From Chlorokybus atmophyticus (taxonomy: Eukaryota; Streptophyta; Chlorokybophyceae; Chlorokybales; Chlorokybaceae): 64,000 bases of DNA. This document shows, piece after piece, positions 12,429 through 25,400 of this stretch. A program made the position numbers and the translations under genes. Location: positions 27,710-91,709 of the forward strand of contig RHPI01003156.1 in the NCBI GenBank assembly GCA_009103225.1, in the 5' to 3' direction. Positions within the stretch are counted from its first letter, which is position 1; each line of letters opens with the position of its first letter. Below the pieces are notes generated by a model. It made no database searches, was not told the origin of the DNA, and was given only the letters and a program-made list of their open reading frames with translations.

Positions 12429-14153
12429 GGGGGGGGGTGGGGGTTTTCCGGCAAATACAGTTTGCTGTGTGATTCCCCATTTGACAAACACAAAGCATAT
12501 AAATGACTATCACATTTGCGGAAAGACAGTAAAAGCTTGGCCAAACAGCCTATTATGAATTAATTGCCATTAAGTTGTTCAATAAACAAATAACAAGGAC
12601 AATACAAAACATCGTACAGTACATCTATGCATGTAGGGCGTATATCTTACATAATGCGTTGTATACGAATAGAATTATAAAGCCGTGTGTGGTGCCTAGC
12701 TGAAAATGCGCTTATTTATCTGTTGCAACCTCAGTTTCGTGCGCAATTGTTGTGATTGAATCCCTTTCTTACCCGCTACGAATGTCGTTATTTCATTATA
12801 TTTATACGTTATATGCTTATCATGAACATTGGAATCGGATTACATCCTCAGCTCAAGCTTATCATTTGATATATTGATTAAACCTTATTGCCCCAAAAAC
12901 TATATTAAACGAGTAACGCGTACAACTTAATATGTGAGCTTTGTATGCATGATTATACCTTATATATGAGCTTATGTGACACATATTGCAAGCTTTATAT
13001 CACTAGCATTGCACACCACAACACTCAGCATCCCCGCCCTCTGCCTTGCCTTGCTGCTGTTGCTGCGATCCATGCTACCGGTCCAACCTCCAGTCATGTG
13101 CGCACATGTCTGCTTACCTTGCCACCTTGAACTTGCTTCACCACCCCTCCCCTGCCTTGCTGCTCCTCCCTCCGCCCCTCTGGTCACCTCCAGGCTGCAG
13201 GATCCAGCACATACCTAGCACACTTAGCTAAGTTTGGTTGCTGCCCCCATAATTGTGTGCTGTTGCCCGTGTGTCTGTTTGCCTTGCGGCTTGCTTGCAT
13301 GCTCTTGCATATGATTGAAAAGCCTACGCATAGCATGAAAACACACGCACGAGCTACTACTATGCATGTTGTATGCATTGATTGTAACAGCTGTACGTAT
13401 GAGCATTGCACACTATCTATGCACCATGTACAATTCAGCCTCTATATGCACTATCACACTATCACACTATGATATACACAAGCTCGATGTATGCATAACA
13501 CGGAAATAGCTGCATAAACTTGAAATGCAAAAAACTTAACATAGTATTACAATGCCCTCACATTTGCTGGAAGAAAACACGCCGCATGCAGACGGTATCC
13601 CGCAGCGGGGCCATCCGAGTCCGCAACGCACACGACAGCGACGACTCGCCTCGCTGGTGCAGGTCGTCGCGCGTGCATCGGCGCGTTGCGATGCAGGGCT
13701 ACGCGACAAACGACATGGCGGCGCGGCACATCACAATCAGCAGGCTAAGTCCCCAAGTCCCATGCGAGAAAACTTTTTCTTGCTGATGTGAGCAGGCTTT
13801 GAGACCGAGATAGGGTCCCACCTGGCCTCATGACACTTCATAGGCTGCTTGACGCAATGTCATGTCTCTGCTGAGTCGAGTTGAGTTCAGCGCTTGCACT
13901 TCCCTTCGCATGCCCTCTAACAAACAAGACTGATATTACAGCAGCACATATAGTGCGATACTTGTCACACGTGAAGCAATAGAAGAACTGTGGATAACGC
14001 TTGCATGCCGTGCTTTGTCGTGCATGGGGCAAGCAGTGCTGTATGCCCCATGCACGGCAACAACAAAGTTTCCTTGCCGCTATGGCATCCAGAGGTGGAA
14101 AAAGGTCTCAGCCTTCCCCACTTCTGTCGCTTCTGTCCTGCTGACAGCGACGT

Positions 14154-14194
14154 GGACAACACGACACTGTCAGTCAGACAGTGTCGTGTTGTCC
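14154..14194. repeat. Perfect 18-base inverted repeat with 5-base loop
   Basis: Arms 14154-14171 and 14177-14194 pair exactly around agtca. A second, shorter foldback (12-base arms around cgtgcatggggc) lies at about 14022-14060. Both are upstream of the secreted-protein gene that starts at 14458. Confidence 0.8.
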
Positions 14195-14352
14195 CAGACG
14201 CCGCTGCCGCCATTTTGGGCAGCCTTCACTTTGCTGGTACACTTTTCAGCTTTCAGCAATAGCACTACAGCGCACTTGGAGTTAAGAAGGAGGACGTGTG
14301 AAGGCTCTGTACAGACGCCGCCCTCCAGTGCATGCCTGATTGGAAGAGGTAG

Positions 14353-14381
14353 ACTCTCTCTCTCTCTCCCTCTCTCTCTCT

Positions 14382-14411
<30 letters not shown>
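14353..14411. repeat. Compound (CT)n-(TG)n microsatellite
   Basis: A CT-rich tract (14353-14381) runs into a TG tract (14391-14410), ending about 47 bases before the start codon of the secreted-protein gene at 14458. It probably lies in that gene's promoter or 5' UTR. Confidence 0.8.
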
Positions 14412-14412
<1 letters not shown>

Positions 14413-14457
14413 ACACAAGCACAGTGCTCACTACCCACCGCTGTCTAGAGCAACACC

Positions 14458-16288
14458 ATGGCGGCAATGAAGACCAAGCCCCTGGTCATCGATTCCCTCC
14501 TCCCATTCTCCCTCGTTGTGTTGCTGCTGGTGGCTGCTGCCCCGGCACATGCCCACAACACCCCAAAGCCCTTCATCGTCTTCAACAGTGAGTGTGTTCA
14601 CAAACGTTGGCACACTCATGCACACAAGCATCAGCTCACGCCTCTTGCATATGCAACAGTTGCGACGTACTTCGACCTCTTTGTGGCAACACGTATTCTG
14701 AGCTTCTTTCCCGACGCCGACACGCTCCCCTCCCTCCCGCCCACTTCACCCGTGCACTTCGTGTTCACAGAGGACATCACCTTCCCTACCGGTTTGTGCT
14801 TGTCTGTGTATGTGTGAGCGTGTGCACGTGGGTGGGTGGGTGCACACACCCACACACGACTGTGTACGTGTGCACATGCGTGCCTGTGGGTGTGCAGCTG
14901 CGTCGTAGCGCGAACGTGCAGCTGCGTCGTAGCGCACGCCAACTTATGTACGTGTGCGCGCGTCTGCACGTCTGTGCGTGCAGGTGTGCGTGTGTGCATG
15001 TGTGTGTGCAATTGACTGGCATGTATGCAGCATATAAACAGTGGCTTTGTCGTAACCACACATGTGAATCACAATTACTGCTGTCCGTCCACTTCACGCA
15101 GGCAGTGAGTACCTTCATATCCCCAACGTGGCCCTAAGCCTCTGGAGGTCAGTCACTATGCCACCAAGGAGGCCTGTGAAATATTGTGTGTTTGTGTGTG
15201 TGTGTGTGTGTGTGCACAAAACATGTTGCTCTCGCAGTGGCAAACCCAACGGCGAGCGCGTGTCCCTGATTGCTGAGGACAGCACCGTCGCCGGCTTCTT
15301 CCGCCAGTCAGGCTTTTTCTACCCGAACTTTGAAGCCCACCGCATCAACTTCGTCGGAGCGGTACACACGCACACATACACATAGACACACGCGGGCGCA
15401 CATGCACGCACACAGACGCATCTGCGTGCCCATACACATAGCTTCACGCGTGCTCATACACACGCATGTTCATGACAATATACACTACATGGAACCACTC
15501 AGACGCACATGCACGCGCACGCCGACACATATAATTACACATACATGCACACGCACACGCACACGCATGGGACAACATGTATGCAACCTGGACTCGCCGT
15601 GCACAGGGCGTTGCGGCCATCGAGACGGAATACACCCAAGATCCGCCTCGCCCCCAATCGTTGTACCTGAAGAACTGCGCGTTCACCAACAACAAAGCCG
15701 CCGTGCACTTCAAGTTCGTGCGGGCGACGGCCACCTTCCGCGACTGCGACTTTGTCAACAATGTGCGTGTGGGTGTGTGCACCCGCATAGTTGGGTCTCT
15801 TACAACTGACACTAATGTGTCATACAGGGCAACATTTTTGTTTATGACGATGTGGCCCTGCCGCCAATCTTCCCGGGTGCCCCCACAACTGAGCCCTCAG
15901 CCGTCATCACAACCACATGCTGCACGTTCAGCGGCACGGAGGTGCGTGTGTATGTGTACTTCGGGAGCCTGCACATCATCAACTGTGTACATGTCATGAC
16001 ATGGCTCACCTACCTCACTGATGATATCTCGAGTCATAAGACATTGTGTGGGTAACTGATGCTTTGGTTGTTGGGTAGACATTGTACTCGTGGAAAACGA
16101 CCCGCCCAACAGCCGATGGGACTGTGACGGTGTGTCCGCCGACAAAGTCCATCAAGGTTGGTGTGAGCACTGTTTGTTCATCCAGAGTGTTTATGTGTGT
16201 ACCCACTTGCTGATGGACTCACTCTTTTTTGAATGTTTCTCAGTTTGGAGAGAATGTCACCGGCAAACGACACTGCGCATGCAAGTAA
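14458..16288 (+). CDS. Small secreted beta-helix-like protein
   Basis: Eight exons join in phase (14458-14587, 14660-14791, 15102-15147, 15238-15361, 15607-15762, 15828-15941, 16079-16156, 16244-16288), giving 274 residues ending in TAA. The N-terminus is a classic signal peptide: a hydrophobic run (FSLVVLLLVAAAPAHA) before HNTPKPF. The middle contains short repeated strand-turn units such as LKNCAFTNNKAAVHF and FRDCDFVNN, the pattern of right-handed parallel beta-helix proteins (pectate-lyase-like folds, polymorphic outer-membrane-type repeats). Cysteines are regularly spaced, and the C-terminus (HCACK) is Cys-rich. It is probably exported to the cell wall or an endomembrane compartment. No catalytic residues can be named. 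The gene converges with the helicase gene downstream. Confidence 0.72.
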
Positions 16289-17142
16289 ATGTGTGAAAAC
16301 GCGCAGGCGAGTAGTATGGCTCGGGGGGCCTGTGAGGGAAGTCTCATTGGTAGTGAGTGCTGATGTACCGGCGCATGTGTTATGCATGCATACTGCATGC
16401 GCTCACACTCACATCTTCAGCCACTCTGTCTGCATATCTAGCCTAGCTGTAAACTATCTTGCGCAAAGTAGCTTCATGTGTACCAGCGTGTGCGCGCAGA
16501 CAACCCAACAATGCAGGTGTAAGCGTTTGCTTGCAACATCATTTGATCCAGCAGGCATTGTAGTCTTACAATTGGGACGCAAGGTTGGGGTAAACGAGGA
16601 ACTGGTTGCATCAGCACAGCGATAAAACGATTATGGGTTTCAATAGACCCTCAACATTTAATTTGTCGCCAGGTAACAGCAGCAAGGCATCGACATTCAT
16701 GATTAGTTTATTGAAAAGGTGAATAGGTAACGTTGATACAGCATGAGCATATCTGTGCACACGGCACGCGAGTTGAGAACAATCAAGGGTTTGCGTGGAT
16801 GTCAAGCTCCGCTCCCAATGCAGCCTGATTCCCGCTTAAGAGCGCACTCTGCCCTCCTGTCGACCTTCAACCCCTGTGGCAGGCAACACAAGAGCACCTC
16901 TGAGTACCTCTAAATGCAATGTAGAGGTAAGGTAAGGTTCACACACCATGCAGAGAAACATGCATGCTCGCCGTGTTGGCATAGTCGCATATCTTAACAC
17001 TTGCCGAGTCAAGACACATACCTTGCAGGGCTTGAGTCTCATGTAGATTAGTTTCCAGAAACTCACTCATCGCATAAATCCACGCTTTGTCAGTAACACC
17101 ACCAGAACTTCTTGCGTGACAAACAAAGGTTGATTCATCCCA
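16289..17142. other. Shared 3' flank of two convergent genes
   Basis: This spacer lies between the stop of the secreted-protein gene (+) and the stop of the helicase gene (-). No coding motif was seen; it should contain both 3' UTRs. Confidence 0.6.
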
Positions 17143-20100
17143 TCAGCTCGCACGCGTGAAGAATTGTGGCGCGAGTTCCGGCAGCCACGCTGGGTCGACT
17201 TGCGTGACATTGCGTATGTAATGTCGTGTGGTGAGCACGACTTCATCAAACACGACACATGCGGGAGCTTTGTCTTTGCTGCTCCTCCCGAACAGCACGC
17301 TCGAGGGGTGTATGCGGACGCTCTGTCCCGTGTGGAGGGACCTGTACGTGACGTTGTCGTGGGGCTCTTTGCGTGCGGCGTTGGCGAATAGACCCGCCAC
17401 GAGGGCACGCCGGAAGGGCGTGTCGTCCTTCCCGCACGATGAGAGCTTTATGTTGGACCGAGCGCACGCGCTCGTGAGTTGACTGTAAACTGCCTCTGCT
17501 CTCCTCAGTGCACGCACGCTGAGACTGTTTGCTTTGCACCACTCCACGTCACGCCCCGCATCCCTGTACCTGCATCATGATAGTTGCTTGTAATGCGTTG
17601 GTACGTGTGTGGCACACGAATGCACACGCACACACGCCTGGACACATGACATCGCGCGCGTGCACACGGGCGTGACCACACACACCCACGAACACAACCA
17701 CACACGCACATACACGCACACAATCTGAACACACAGCCCTTATGCTGCTCTTACCCTTTGAGTGCACACACAAGCGCCCATAAGTCGCCGCCGGTGTCAC
17801 CAGCCAGCCTGCGTTTGGCTGTGGCAGCCTTGTTGTTCATGCTTGAACTGTCGTCATCACTGTCATGGTCTCCTCGGTCAGTCTCCCGCTTGCTGTCGTT
17901 GACAAAGGCGCTGTCACCGACACTCAGCAGCGAAACAGCCGCAATAACCTCCTCCGTACAACCCATATCCCCTGACAAACATGATTCAGTATGGGAGTGT
18001 TGCACACACGCATACACACGCGTGCGCACATGCACGCACACACACACACACGCGCACACACAAGCCAACCACGTCCACACCTGCTGCAAGGATGGCCTTT
18101 GCCCACTTGGGTTCCACCGGCATTCCCGCCATCTCTCTCCCCGCTTGACTCAGTCCACCCGTCGTTGCATCGATTGCTCCAAGTGCTGCGAGTAGTTCAA
18201 GTGCTCTCAGTAGTGCGGGTCTCGGTGGCGGCGCCGGCAGCGGGAAGGCGAGCGGGTCCGCGATCCCCAACGCCTTGAGTTGAAGAACCACGCCGGCGAG
18301 GTGGCAACGGAGGATCTCGGGGGCGGAGGTGGCGGCGAGAGCGGAGAAAGAGGACTCGGTGTACAGGCGGAAACAGCGCCCGGGACCGTCACGACCGGCT
18401 CGGCCGGCCCTCTGCCTCGCTTGCGCCTGTGATTTGGAATCAGCATTATGCGCAAACCTTACCTGTTCATGTTGTGGGAGGGTGCGTGCACACGCACACG
18501 CAGTCACACTAAACACACATGCACGCACTGACGCGCGCGCGCAGGCAGGCACCCACGCACGTGTGAGTGTGTGTGTGTGCGGGCAAGCACGTGCACGCAG
18601 TCACACATGCACACGCGTACACACATTCTACCATATGCAAGTGCGCGCTTGTGCGTGTCTTTGTGTGCCTTTGCAAATACCTTTGACACGGCCACCACTG
18701 CAAGGGACTCAACCCCCGTCTTGGGATGATACGCGCGCGCCTGAGTTGTTGATCAGTATAGAGACATACATGTTAACACCTGACCCCTCAAAATTCCCTC
18801 CCCTCACCTTGACAAGGCCTGTGTCAATCACATAGCGCACGCCCGGGATGGTGACGGACGTCTCGGCAATGTTGGTTGCCAGCACTGCCTTGCGCGTCCC
18901 TGCCGGCGCAGGGGCGAACACAGCCAGCTGGCGCTCCGGTGACATGGCCGCATATATCGGTGTCACCTGCCCCACATACAAGCAGACATCCATTCTAACA
19001 TCATGAACGAAATCACGCTAACTCACACGTGTACGCTTATGCGCATGTGTACATGTGTACGTGTGTGCGTGCATGTACGCTTGTGTACGTGTAGTCTGTA
19101 TGTGTGCACAATAAATACAAACATCATGTAGATGTGATTGTGTGCACGCATGTGCATGTAAGGCACGCCGACCCAACCTGCAGTCGGAGTGCGGTGTCCG
19201 GCATGAGTGCCGCGCGTCGTGCGAGTAGGCGAGCGAGGGCGTCGATCTCCTCCTGCCCGGTGAGGAACGCCAGGATGTCCCCCGGTTCCTTCCCGGCGTC
19301 CAGGTGCGCCTGCAGCACCGCCACCAGCGTCGCGTCGAGGTAGTCAGGCTCAGGAGACGACGTGTACAACACCTGCCCACGCAAACATGTTGTGTATGTC
19401 ACGTAATGGGTTTATCGCATGCAGTTGCAAGCACTGTGATTGGCTGAAGAGTGGAAAACAGCCAGCAAGAAAAGTATGCTAAGTAATCCAAGTATATCGC
19501 ATGCAAGTGCGTGCTACAAAACCAAGCACATGCAGTCAGAGTTCGCATTGAGCAAAGTGACGGCAATGCAGCACTCAGTTGTGAGGCACCAAGACCTGTA
19601 GTGTTACGTTTGCCTGTGCTGATTTGGTAGCCCAGCAACAAAGTGCTGTGTGATTGCATGCTAATGCTCCACATCACAATAACTTCTGCAAGAGCGTGCG
19701 TATGCGTGCATGTGCATACCTCGACGGGGTACTGGCGGCCTTGGACATACGCCAGCGCCGCCCCCGGTAGATACTTCTGAAACGCGTCCGCATCCAGCGT
19801 TGCCGACATGACCACGATCCTCAACCTATTCTTGTCCCTTCTCCTCCTCCTCTCCTGCGCCTGCTTCAGCACGCCGAGCAGCACGTCCGTTGCCACGCTG
19901 CGCTCATGGGCCTCGTCCACAATCACCACGCCGTAGCGACTAAGCAAACCGTCGTCGAGAAGAGCCTCGCGGAGGAGGGTACCGTCCGTCGCGTACTTGA
20001 TGCGGGTTGAGCGAGTGGTCGCGTCCTCGAAACGAACGGCATAACCCACCTGATGCGTGGTTGTGTGAACAGCATGCGTGTGATGTGTACAGGCGCGGGC

Positions 20101-21598
20101 GCATGGCTATAATTCACACATGCAGAGAACATTCACACGTACAACATGAACACAAAGCTACCAGCCACTGTGCATGCATATAAACAACCATGTGCGCATG
20201 GACTCATGCATTTTTTGAGTAAAAAGCATAACCTGTGCAAACTCATCACCCCAAGCAATGATGTTTTTTATACACCACCAACATGTCACACATGCACCAA
20301 GCGAGAGACACACAACCAACATTGCAACCCTCTCACCTCTCCTCCAACGTGACAGCCGCGTTCCGAGGCCACGCGCCGCGCGACAGTCACAGCAGCCACG
20401 CGACGCGGCTGCGACACCGCGATGAGGAGCGACTCACCGTGTTGTGGTTGCTGTTGCTGTTTGGACCCTGTGTTGTGGTTATTGTTGTTGTTGTTGCTGA
20501 TCGTGGTGGTGAGGAGTTCCGGGGCGTCATCCAAGAGGTACTGCGGGAGCTCTGCAGTGGGGAGAGTGATGAGAAGTGGTTATGAGTGGAGTGAGGTAAC
20601 AGTATATGGCTGAACAGTACTATGCTTACGTGTTGTCTTGCCGCTGCCAGTTTCGCCAATGAGTATGACGGTCTCATTCTGCCTTATCAACCCTATCAGC
20701 TTCTCCCGCGCTGCACACAGTGCACGCATCTCAAGGGTGCTCAACATGTGCACACAACATGCGGATGCGCGCATGTGTGCATGGAGACATGTATGTGTGC
20801 ATGCCTCTGGTATGTGTACGAAGGCACGTACACATGTGCACACACAAAGACACATGCGCGGACGCGTGCACGCACATACGCCACAACAACACCTGTCATT
20901 CATGCACGTGTAGTGTGAGCATCGATAAATGCACCTGATGCTATGGGAAGCGAGGCCCGTTCCTTGGCCAGCTTCTGCGCGGCAGACCTCAGCTGCTGCG
21001 TTCTGTCTTGTGTGGCGTGGCCGCTGCTGCTGTTGTGGTTGTGAATGCCATTGCTGTTGAATGCTCGCTTTTTGGGGTTGGCACTGCCAACGCCTCCATT
21101 CGCAAACCTGCAAGAACGCACAACGCATGTCACGCAAACCAGTGCAAATGGCATGCGAAACATCCAGAGAATGTGCGCGTGCGTGTTGTTTGCGAGAAAC
21201 ACATGCGCATGCGTGTACATGCACACCCACATGCAGACATACATATTGTGAGAAACACATGTAAAATTGCAGGCGTGGACGAAGCTGTTCAATAAAAGTG
21301 CACTCAACAACTTGTTTGTGAGAACAAGCAGAAACCGTATGGTTTGCAGCATTGTTTGCAAATACCACAACCCGCCGAAGTAATTGGACGAAGTAGGTTT
21401 CGCAAATGGGACATCCAGCAAGGCTAGCGTTCCAGCGACAAAAACAACTTACACAGCCGACAACTAAATGCAGTGCTTCACAGCATCATCGCATGTGTAC
21501 GTTCGTCAAACATAAGTCGCTCGTTTGGCCAAGCGAGCACACGCACAGCTTGTCAAGTCAACAGTCGCAACAGCTCACCCGCCGCCCCTGCCGGCCAT
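17143..21598 (-). CDS. DHX33: DEAH-box RNA helicase, DHX33-like
   Basis: Eleven exons keep phase (21598-21579, 21107-20935, 20710-20630, 20551-20337, 20049-19720, 19372-19178, 18966-18808, 18740-18681, 18426-18081, 17971-17755, 17569-17143), 740 residues, stop TGA 17145-17143. Superfamily-2 helicase motifs appear in order: [10 protein letters not shown], Ia SQPRRVAA, Ib [33 protein letters not shown] and [12 protein letters not shown]. The winged-helix/ratchet region and an OB-fold end (IHPSSVLF, then PACVVFDEV) follow. That end and the overall length fit DHX33 better than other DEAH helicases as I remember them. Family members unwind RNA with ATP, and DHX33 acts in ribosome biogenesis and translation. 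Peculiarities: the first coding exon is only 20 bases, an Asn/Gln-rich insert lies between motifs I and Ia, and an acidic Ser/Asp insert precedes the OB fold. It is divergent from the WD40 gene at 22442. Confidence 0.88.
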
Positions 21599-22441
21599 GA
21601 GTCCACACCGCAGCGTCAGCCTCCTTCACCTTCACATGCCTCTCCTACTCCACCTCCTACTCCTACTCCTACTCCAGTTTCTCCACCTCCGCCTCGGCCT
21701 CCACCTCCGCCGCCGCCTTGCATGCTTCGGTGGTGAAATGTTGCCTGGTGGTCAGTGCTGAAGAAGGAGGTGGAGGCGGAGGCGGAGGCGGTGGGAGATG
21801 TTGCTTCAGCTGGTGATTGGTTGGTTTATTTGATCGCAGCGTTGCTCGCTTATGGCAGTAAGCATGAACAATGAACCCAAGCAAGCATGAGAGCTGCGTG
21901 AAGCACAGCTGTCTCTGGCTGCTGGACCAGCAGCAAGCGTTGCATTGAGAACAGCAGCAGCAAAACAACTGCAAGTGCCAGAACAGCTGCTGCTGGGGTA
22001 TGCTGTTCGTGCTTATGCGCTGCGTTTCAATGGCAATGCTCACACTGTTTGCAATTATCAACGCACGCTTGCTATATGATAAGTCGACATGCGGCTGAGC
22101 AAACGTCACTTTCAGTGTTCATGCACACTATGATCAACAGCATTCCGCTGCTTGTCATACACTGCAACAAACTTGGCACAAGTGCAATGTGGACTGTAAA
22201 TGACACAATGCAAGCTTCCAAGGGAGGTCCACTGTCGTTGTAAATATGCAAATGATTGACATGCTGTGTCTATTGACCGCAGATTGAAGTGACTCTGACT
22301 TAGCATTGCTGTGGTGGAAGACTTAGCTACAACATACACGCACACACACGTGCACAAGCACACACTCCCCACCCCCCACCAACAGCAACACCAACAATAC
22401 CCACAGCAACACCAACAGCAACATCAGTAAGATTAACAACA
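21599..22441. other. Divergent promoter region between helicase and WD40 genes
   Basis: The region has about 840 bases between two head-to-head start codons. It holds a C-rich stretch (cctcctactcctactcc, about 21640-21720) and a CAA/CAG-rich stretch just before 22442. Proline-rich frames here look like low-complexity artefacts. It probably contains both promoters and 5' UTRs. Confidence 0.55.
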
Positions 22442-25400
22442 ATGAAGCTTACAATTGAAGTGGAGTTGGCTGCGGACGAGTTGCCAGCCGCGACTGAGCT
22501 CATAACACAGTTGAGGTAAGGCTGTACAAGTCGGCTTGGTCTGACCTCAGTTATTATGTCATATATTTCGTCACTTGTGTGTTTTGCAATGGCAAAGCAA
22601 CAATCACAAAACCTCAACCAGGTACCTAACGGAGCGCATGCGAATACGCAACCGCGAGGCGCTCTTCCTCTCGCTGGTGAAGCGCCTCGAGGACGCGCGC
22701 CAGCTCAACGCCATCGTAGAGAGCATAAGCACCCTCACCGCCGATGACATCGAAGGGGTATGCATGACAATGATGACAATGGCTGAGTTGCCCAAAGTCG
22801 AGTTACCAATCTTTGTTGATGTTTGCAGACTTTGGGTTGCTATTCTCTAACACGTGTGTACATGTGCACTGCCTCCATTGCGTTCAAATAACATGCAAAG
22901 CATCTATCCACACGCATGCACGTAAATCTGCAATTGCGAGCACACACATATGCGCACGGGCACGGGCACGGGCACGGGCACGCATGCACGCACAGACATC
23001 ATGAACACATACTCACGCACACACTTGCGCATGCACTTATGGATGTAGCTGTTTGTTTATATCATCAGATGAGCCTGATGGTATGCGCACATCGGTTGCA
23101 CTCACAACTTTACGCTTTATCAAACAGACGTGTACAATGCCACACTTGCAGGGGGCAAAGGAGTTGGCAGATGCGTTGGCACTTGTGGCGTTCGACGCTG
23201 AGCTCATTGCCAGGGGAGGCTCGACTGTGCCTTACATGAACCTCCTCCCGCGGTAACTGTTGCATTGTTGCATAGCACAAGTACTGATACAATGCCACAA
23301 CATCTCTGTAACATTGCGTGCATGTGTGCAGGCTGCCGGAGTTGCTAAGGAACAGAGTGAGGGACATGTTGATCCCAAAGGTGACACACACGCACGCACG
23401 CACGCACGCACGCTGTGTGACCATTCAGTATCATACACACAGTCGCAAACATTATATCCGCCATTGTGTTGGCAACGCCGGTGATAACCTTCCTGACCAT
23501 CAAGCGGAGTAAAGATGCCAATAGGGCAGAGTTTTACGCGCAGGCAGAGGCATTCGCCGCACTCGTGAGCCTTGACGTGGTGCCAATATCTGGTGGGGGT
23601 GTTTGTTGTTGTTGTTGTTGATGAATGCACAAATATGTACAATGCCTGATGAATGCAACATACTGCTCTCAGGTGCGGTCAGCACGCTCACGGTTCTGTT
23701 AAAAAAGCCCGAGACCCAATGCGCGGCGGTCACGATGCTGGGGAAAACCATCGAGATGTGCTTCCCGCTGCTTGAACAGTGCGATGAACAGGTGAGTGTG
23801 TCTCAGTATGCCTATTTGATGATAGCATGTGCAGTGTTGTAGATGACAATGTGTGGATACAGGAACAATAGTCAGAATAAGTTGGTCCTTTCATAGCAAT
23901 GCTTGCGCGCTCGCCCGCGTGTGCATTTGGGTGAGCGCGTGCTTTGCTTGTGCATATGTCACTGTGTCTGTGGCGTGGATACCACCAGACAGTTGTTGCT
24001 TGCGTGCAAATGTTGCTTGACAGTCGCTCATCAGCCTGTATGTTGGGTTGCCGTGCGCACATGCAGGGGTTGGCTGGGCTGCGCGCAGCATTGCGTGCGC
24101 TCGACAATGACGTGTTCAAGTATGACATTGACTACATCGAGGACAATATGGGCTGGCGTGCGCCGTCCCAACCGCTGCCAACACCCTCATCAAGCTCATT
24201 AACCACATCACCACCGCAAACAGCAGCCACCAGTTCTGCGACCCAACATGGCCCCTTCACCCTGCAACACGCGGCCTCGTACTCGGGCCACATCGACACG
24301 ATCTTTACGCTTGCTTGGGACGAAGCACGCGGTCAGGTGCACACAATACCAATGTTCCTTTGCTGCATCGCATCATACACCTATGTTACTACGGAGTGGA
24401 TAGATGTCTTTAAGCTGCAACTTGTGTGTGTGCAACGTGATCCGTATGTACATTTGTGTAGCTTTACTTGAATACTCAGTCTGCGCCAACCGTGCTTGTG
24501 TATGGCAACCTGCATGACGCATATCAGTGTCATTTCATTGTCAAGCGCGTAGCCTGTATTCATGACATGAAGAACTTGCCTCCTTGCAGGTAATAAGTGG
24601 GTCGCGTGATGGCACGCTCACAACCTGGTCACCCGATGGCACCGCATTGGAGGTGACAGAGCTGCCTTCCAATCAGTACGCCTGCGCCATGGACATCGCG
24701 CCCATGCACGACTCTCTCCTCGTCTGCGCCGTGCGCAAGGTGTGTTGTTGTGTTGTGGCTGACAGATAGTGTGTTGGTGGCGTTGTTAAGCACACAGTGT
24801 TATTGTACAGGATGATCCGTTAGCGATGCCTCCGTCCATATTGAGGTACGTTGCCGTTGGGAGAGGCTCATTCGCCGAGGCGGGAGCTATGCTGTGCGAC
24901 AACGTGCGCCTCATTCCGTGCATCAAGGTGGGTGCGTGTGTGTTAGAATGTGGCAAGATTGACTGTTGTGCGTGTGCGTGTCCCTTGTATGCACAGTATG
25001 TATGCTCACACACGATTAGGTCTTGGGTGATGGAGCAGAGCACTTGTTCGTGACGGGCGAAGTAGTAGCCACTGCTTCTTCAGATTCATCAACCAAATCG
25101 ACAGAAGACCGTCTTTGCATGTATGACATCGGCCACGGGATGCCCTTCAGCACGCTCACGCCCTTACGCACATACACCGAACACAAGGTGAGCGGGCACG
25201 TACACCAACTACATCTACTGAAATATTACTGTGACCTGTCATACATACCAACAGGGATTGATCATGTGCGTGGCTGCCAACCCCGCCAATCCCAACATGT
25301 TCCTGTCTGGCTCACGTGACTGCACCGTGCGCGTGTGGGACAAGCGAGTGGAGCACTGTGTTGGTGAGGAGTGTTGCATTTGTGACATTCTTGTGTGTTT

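Larger units (their letters stand above)
8546..14457. other. Gene desert with an AT-rich core
   Basis: No gene model was supported. About 8700-9060 is GC-rich with overlapping frames on both strands and no motif. From about 9090 to 13000 the composition becomes clearly AT-rich with few long frames. It includes two adjacent 26-base repeats (9377-9402 and 9403-9428, sharing gtctcttac), an inverted repeat at 11530-11570 and an assembly gap at 12371-12428 flanked by runs of G. From 13000 to 14457 composition returns to average, with foldbacks at about 14022-14060 and 14154-14194. I saw no rRNA or tRNA. Confidence 0.6.

Noticed and set aside
12160-12558. Frames running through the N gap at 12371
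   Set aside because: They depend on N bases and flanking homopolymer.
18681-18808. A non-canonical GA-AG intron in the helicase
   Set aside because: After recounting the GC run at the acceptor, an ordinary GTGAGG...CAG intron joins the exons in phase.
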